Origin: DASPPK01 sp041479575
Lineage (GTDB): Archaea > Thermoproteota > Bathyarchaeia > Bathyarchaeales > Bathycorpusculaceae
Length of the DNA: 6,192 bases
Assembly (NCBI GenBank): GCA_041479575.1
Contig: JBGOYH010000130.1
Location: forward strand, 1 to 6,192
Direction: 5' to 3'
A program made the translations under genes and the position numbers. Positions 5,342 through 6,192 of the stretch are shown here, one piece after another; position 1 is the first letter of the stretch, and every line of letters begins with the position of its first letter. The notes beneath the pieces are model-generated. The model made no database searches. It saw only the letters and a list, made by a program, of their open reading frames with translations, and was not told the DNA's origin.

Positions 5342-6192
5342 ATGAACATGCAATCGGAAAACATCCAGTTTTTCAATACTCTCACACGTGAGAAGGAAAA
5401 GTTTGTCCCAATAGAAAAAGGGCACGTCAAAATGTATACATGCGGGCCCACGGTCTATGATTACGTTCACATAGGAAACCTGAGAGCCTTCCTCTTCGAA
5501 GACATGCTCAAGAGGTGGCTCGAATACCGTGGATACCAAGTTACCCACGTTATGAATCTAACAGATGTAGACGACAGAACAATCAAGGCGTCAAGGACAC
5601 AGGGCATACCGATTAAGCAGCACACAGAACGCTATACAAAGGCTTTTTTCGAAGACACAGAGGCTTTGAATCTTGAAAAGGCAACTTACTATCCGAAGGC
5701 AACAGAACACGTCCCTGAGATGGTCGCTCTGATCAAGAAACTGTTGGACAAAGGCTATGCGTACAAAGGAGAAGACGGTTCGATCTACTTCAACATCTCA
5801 AAATTCAAAGACTATGGAAAATTGGCAAAAATCAAAGTTGGAGAACTGAAAGCTGGCGCGAGGGTGAAAGTCGACGACTACGCAAAAGAGGAGGCATCTG
5901 ATTTCGTTCTTTGGAAAGCATGGGATCAAGATGACGGCGAAGTTTTCTGGGAAACAGAAATCGGCAAGGGAAGACCCGGATGGCACATTGAATGCTCGGC
6001 AATGTCGATGAAATACCTTGGAGAAACCTTTGACATCCACTGCGGTGGAGTGGACAATCTGTTCCCACATCATGAGAACGAAATAGCCCAGAGTGAATCT
6101 GCGACGGGGAAGAGATTTGTGAATTACTGGCTCCACAACGAGCATTTGCTGGTCGAAGGGCGAAAGATGGCTAAAAGACTGGGGAACTACTA
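5342..6192 (+). CDS. cysS: Cysteinyl-tRNA synthetase, N-terminal part (runs off the right edge)
   Basis: This class I aminoacyl-tRNA synthetase charges tRNA-Cys with cysteine in the cytoplasm, using ATP. The frame is open for 283 codons to the window end. Visible are YTCGPTVYD at 32-40, the HIGH motif as HIGN at 43-46, MNLTDVDDRTIKA, GWHIECSAMS, DIHCGGVDNLFPHHENEIAQ and the KMSKS loop as KMAKR (275-279). Four residues match the zinc site of the Escherichia coli enzyme in type and spacing: C34, C218, H243 and E247; this zinc selects cysteine. Bacterial-type enzymes are about 460 residues, so roughly the last 180, with the tRNA-anticodon-binding part, lie outside. ATG at 5342 or, one codon on, 5348 could be the start; the TATA box at 5307 favours a leaderless message from 5342. 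A four-codon ORF (ATG at 5334) overlaps this start. Confidence 0.97.
   Translation, partial: MNMQSENIQFFNTLTREKEKFVPIEKGHVKMYTCGPTVYDYVHIGNLRAFLFEDMLKRWLEYRGYQVTHVMNLTDVDDRTIKASRTQGIPIKQHTERYTKAFFEDTEALNLEKATYYPKATEHVPEMVALIKKLLDKGYAYKGEDGSIYFNISKFKDYGKLAKIKVGELKAGARVKVDDYAKEEASDFVLWKAWDQDDGEVFWETEIGKGRPGWHIECSAMSMKYLGETFDIHCGGVDNLFPHHENEIAQSESATGKRFVNYWLHNEHLLVEGRKMAKRLGNY

Noticed and set aside
5210..6145. Minus-strand open frames opposite cysS
   Set aside because: They are antisense to a strongly conserved synthetase with all its motifs in place; there is no evidence for coding on that strand.

Overview
The window looks archaeal. Most genes have an A/T-rich TATA-like element about 30-55 bases before the start (for example CTTATAAA, and CTTAAATAC twice). 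Several mRNAs would be leaderless or nearly so, and the gene content (PRC-barrel, PrsW, RDD and four-helix membrane proteins with C-terminal zinc ribbons) fits mesophilic uncultured archaea. A Bathyarchaeia-like or Thermoplasmata-like source is a guess from the zinc-ribbon style, not something the sequence proves.

Layout, left to right: (1) 1-85, minus: the signal peptide of a gene that leaves the window. (2) 95-831, minus: a decayed four-helix membrane protein gene with a zinc-ribbon tail, carrying two in-frame stops, one frameshift and an apparently lost stop codon. (3) 832-1007: divergent promoter region. (4) 1008-1580, plus: the intact paralogue of the pseudogene. (5) 1648-2016, minus: a PRC-barrel protein with the same kind of ribbon tail, convergent with gene 4. 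(6) 2205-2726, plus: an RDD-family membrane protein ending in eight prolines. (7) 2878-3711, plus: a PrsW-family membrane protease ending in nine prolines, followed in the same frame after one TAG by a zinc-ribbon ORF (3718-3957). (8) 3954-5213, minus: an unrecognised membrane-anchored exported protein with a SHOCT-like cytoplasmic end. (9) 5342-6192, plus: the N-terminal two-thirds or so of cysteinyl-tRNA synthetase, cut by the window edge. No gene-free stretch exceeds 300 bases; the longest is about 190.

The unifying theme is a modular C-terminal tail, a proline-rich or glutamine/proline-rich linker followed by a small zinc ribbon. It is attached to unrelated bodies (two four-helix proteins, a soluble PRC-barrel protein and, if the TAG is discounted, the PrsW protease). 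In two genes the ribbon DNA is about 77% identical by hand count although the bodies are unrelated, so the tail behaves like a shuffled cassette. It could dock these proteins to a common cytosolic partner, but that is inference. I saw no tRNA, rRNA, CRISPR array, transposase or att site.
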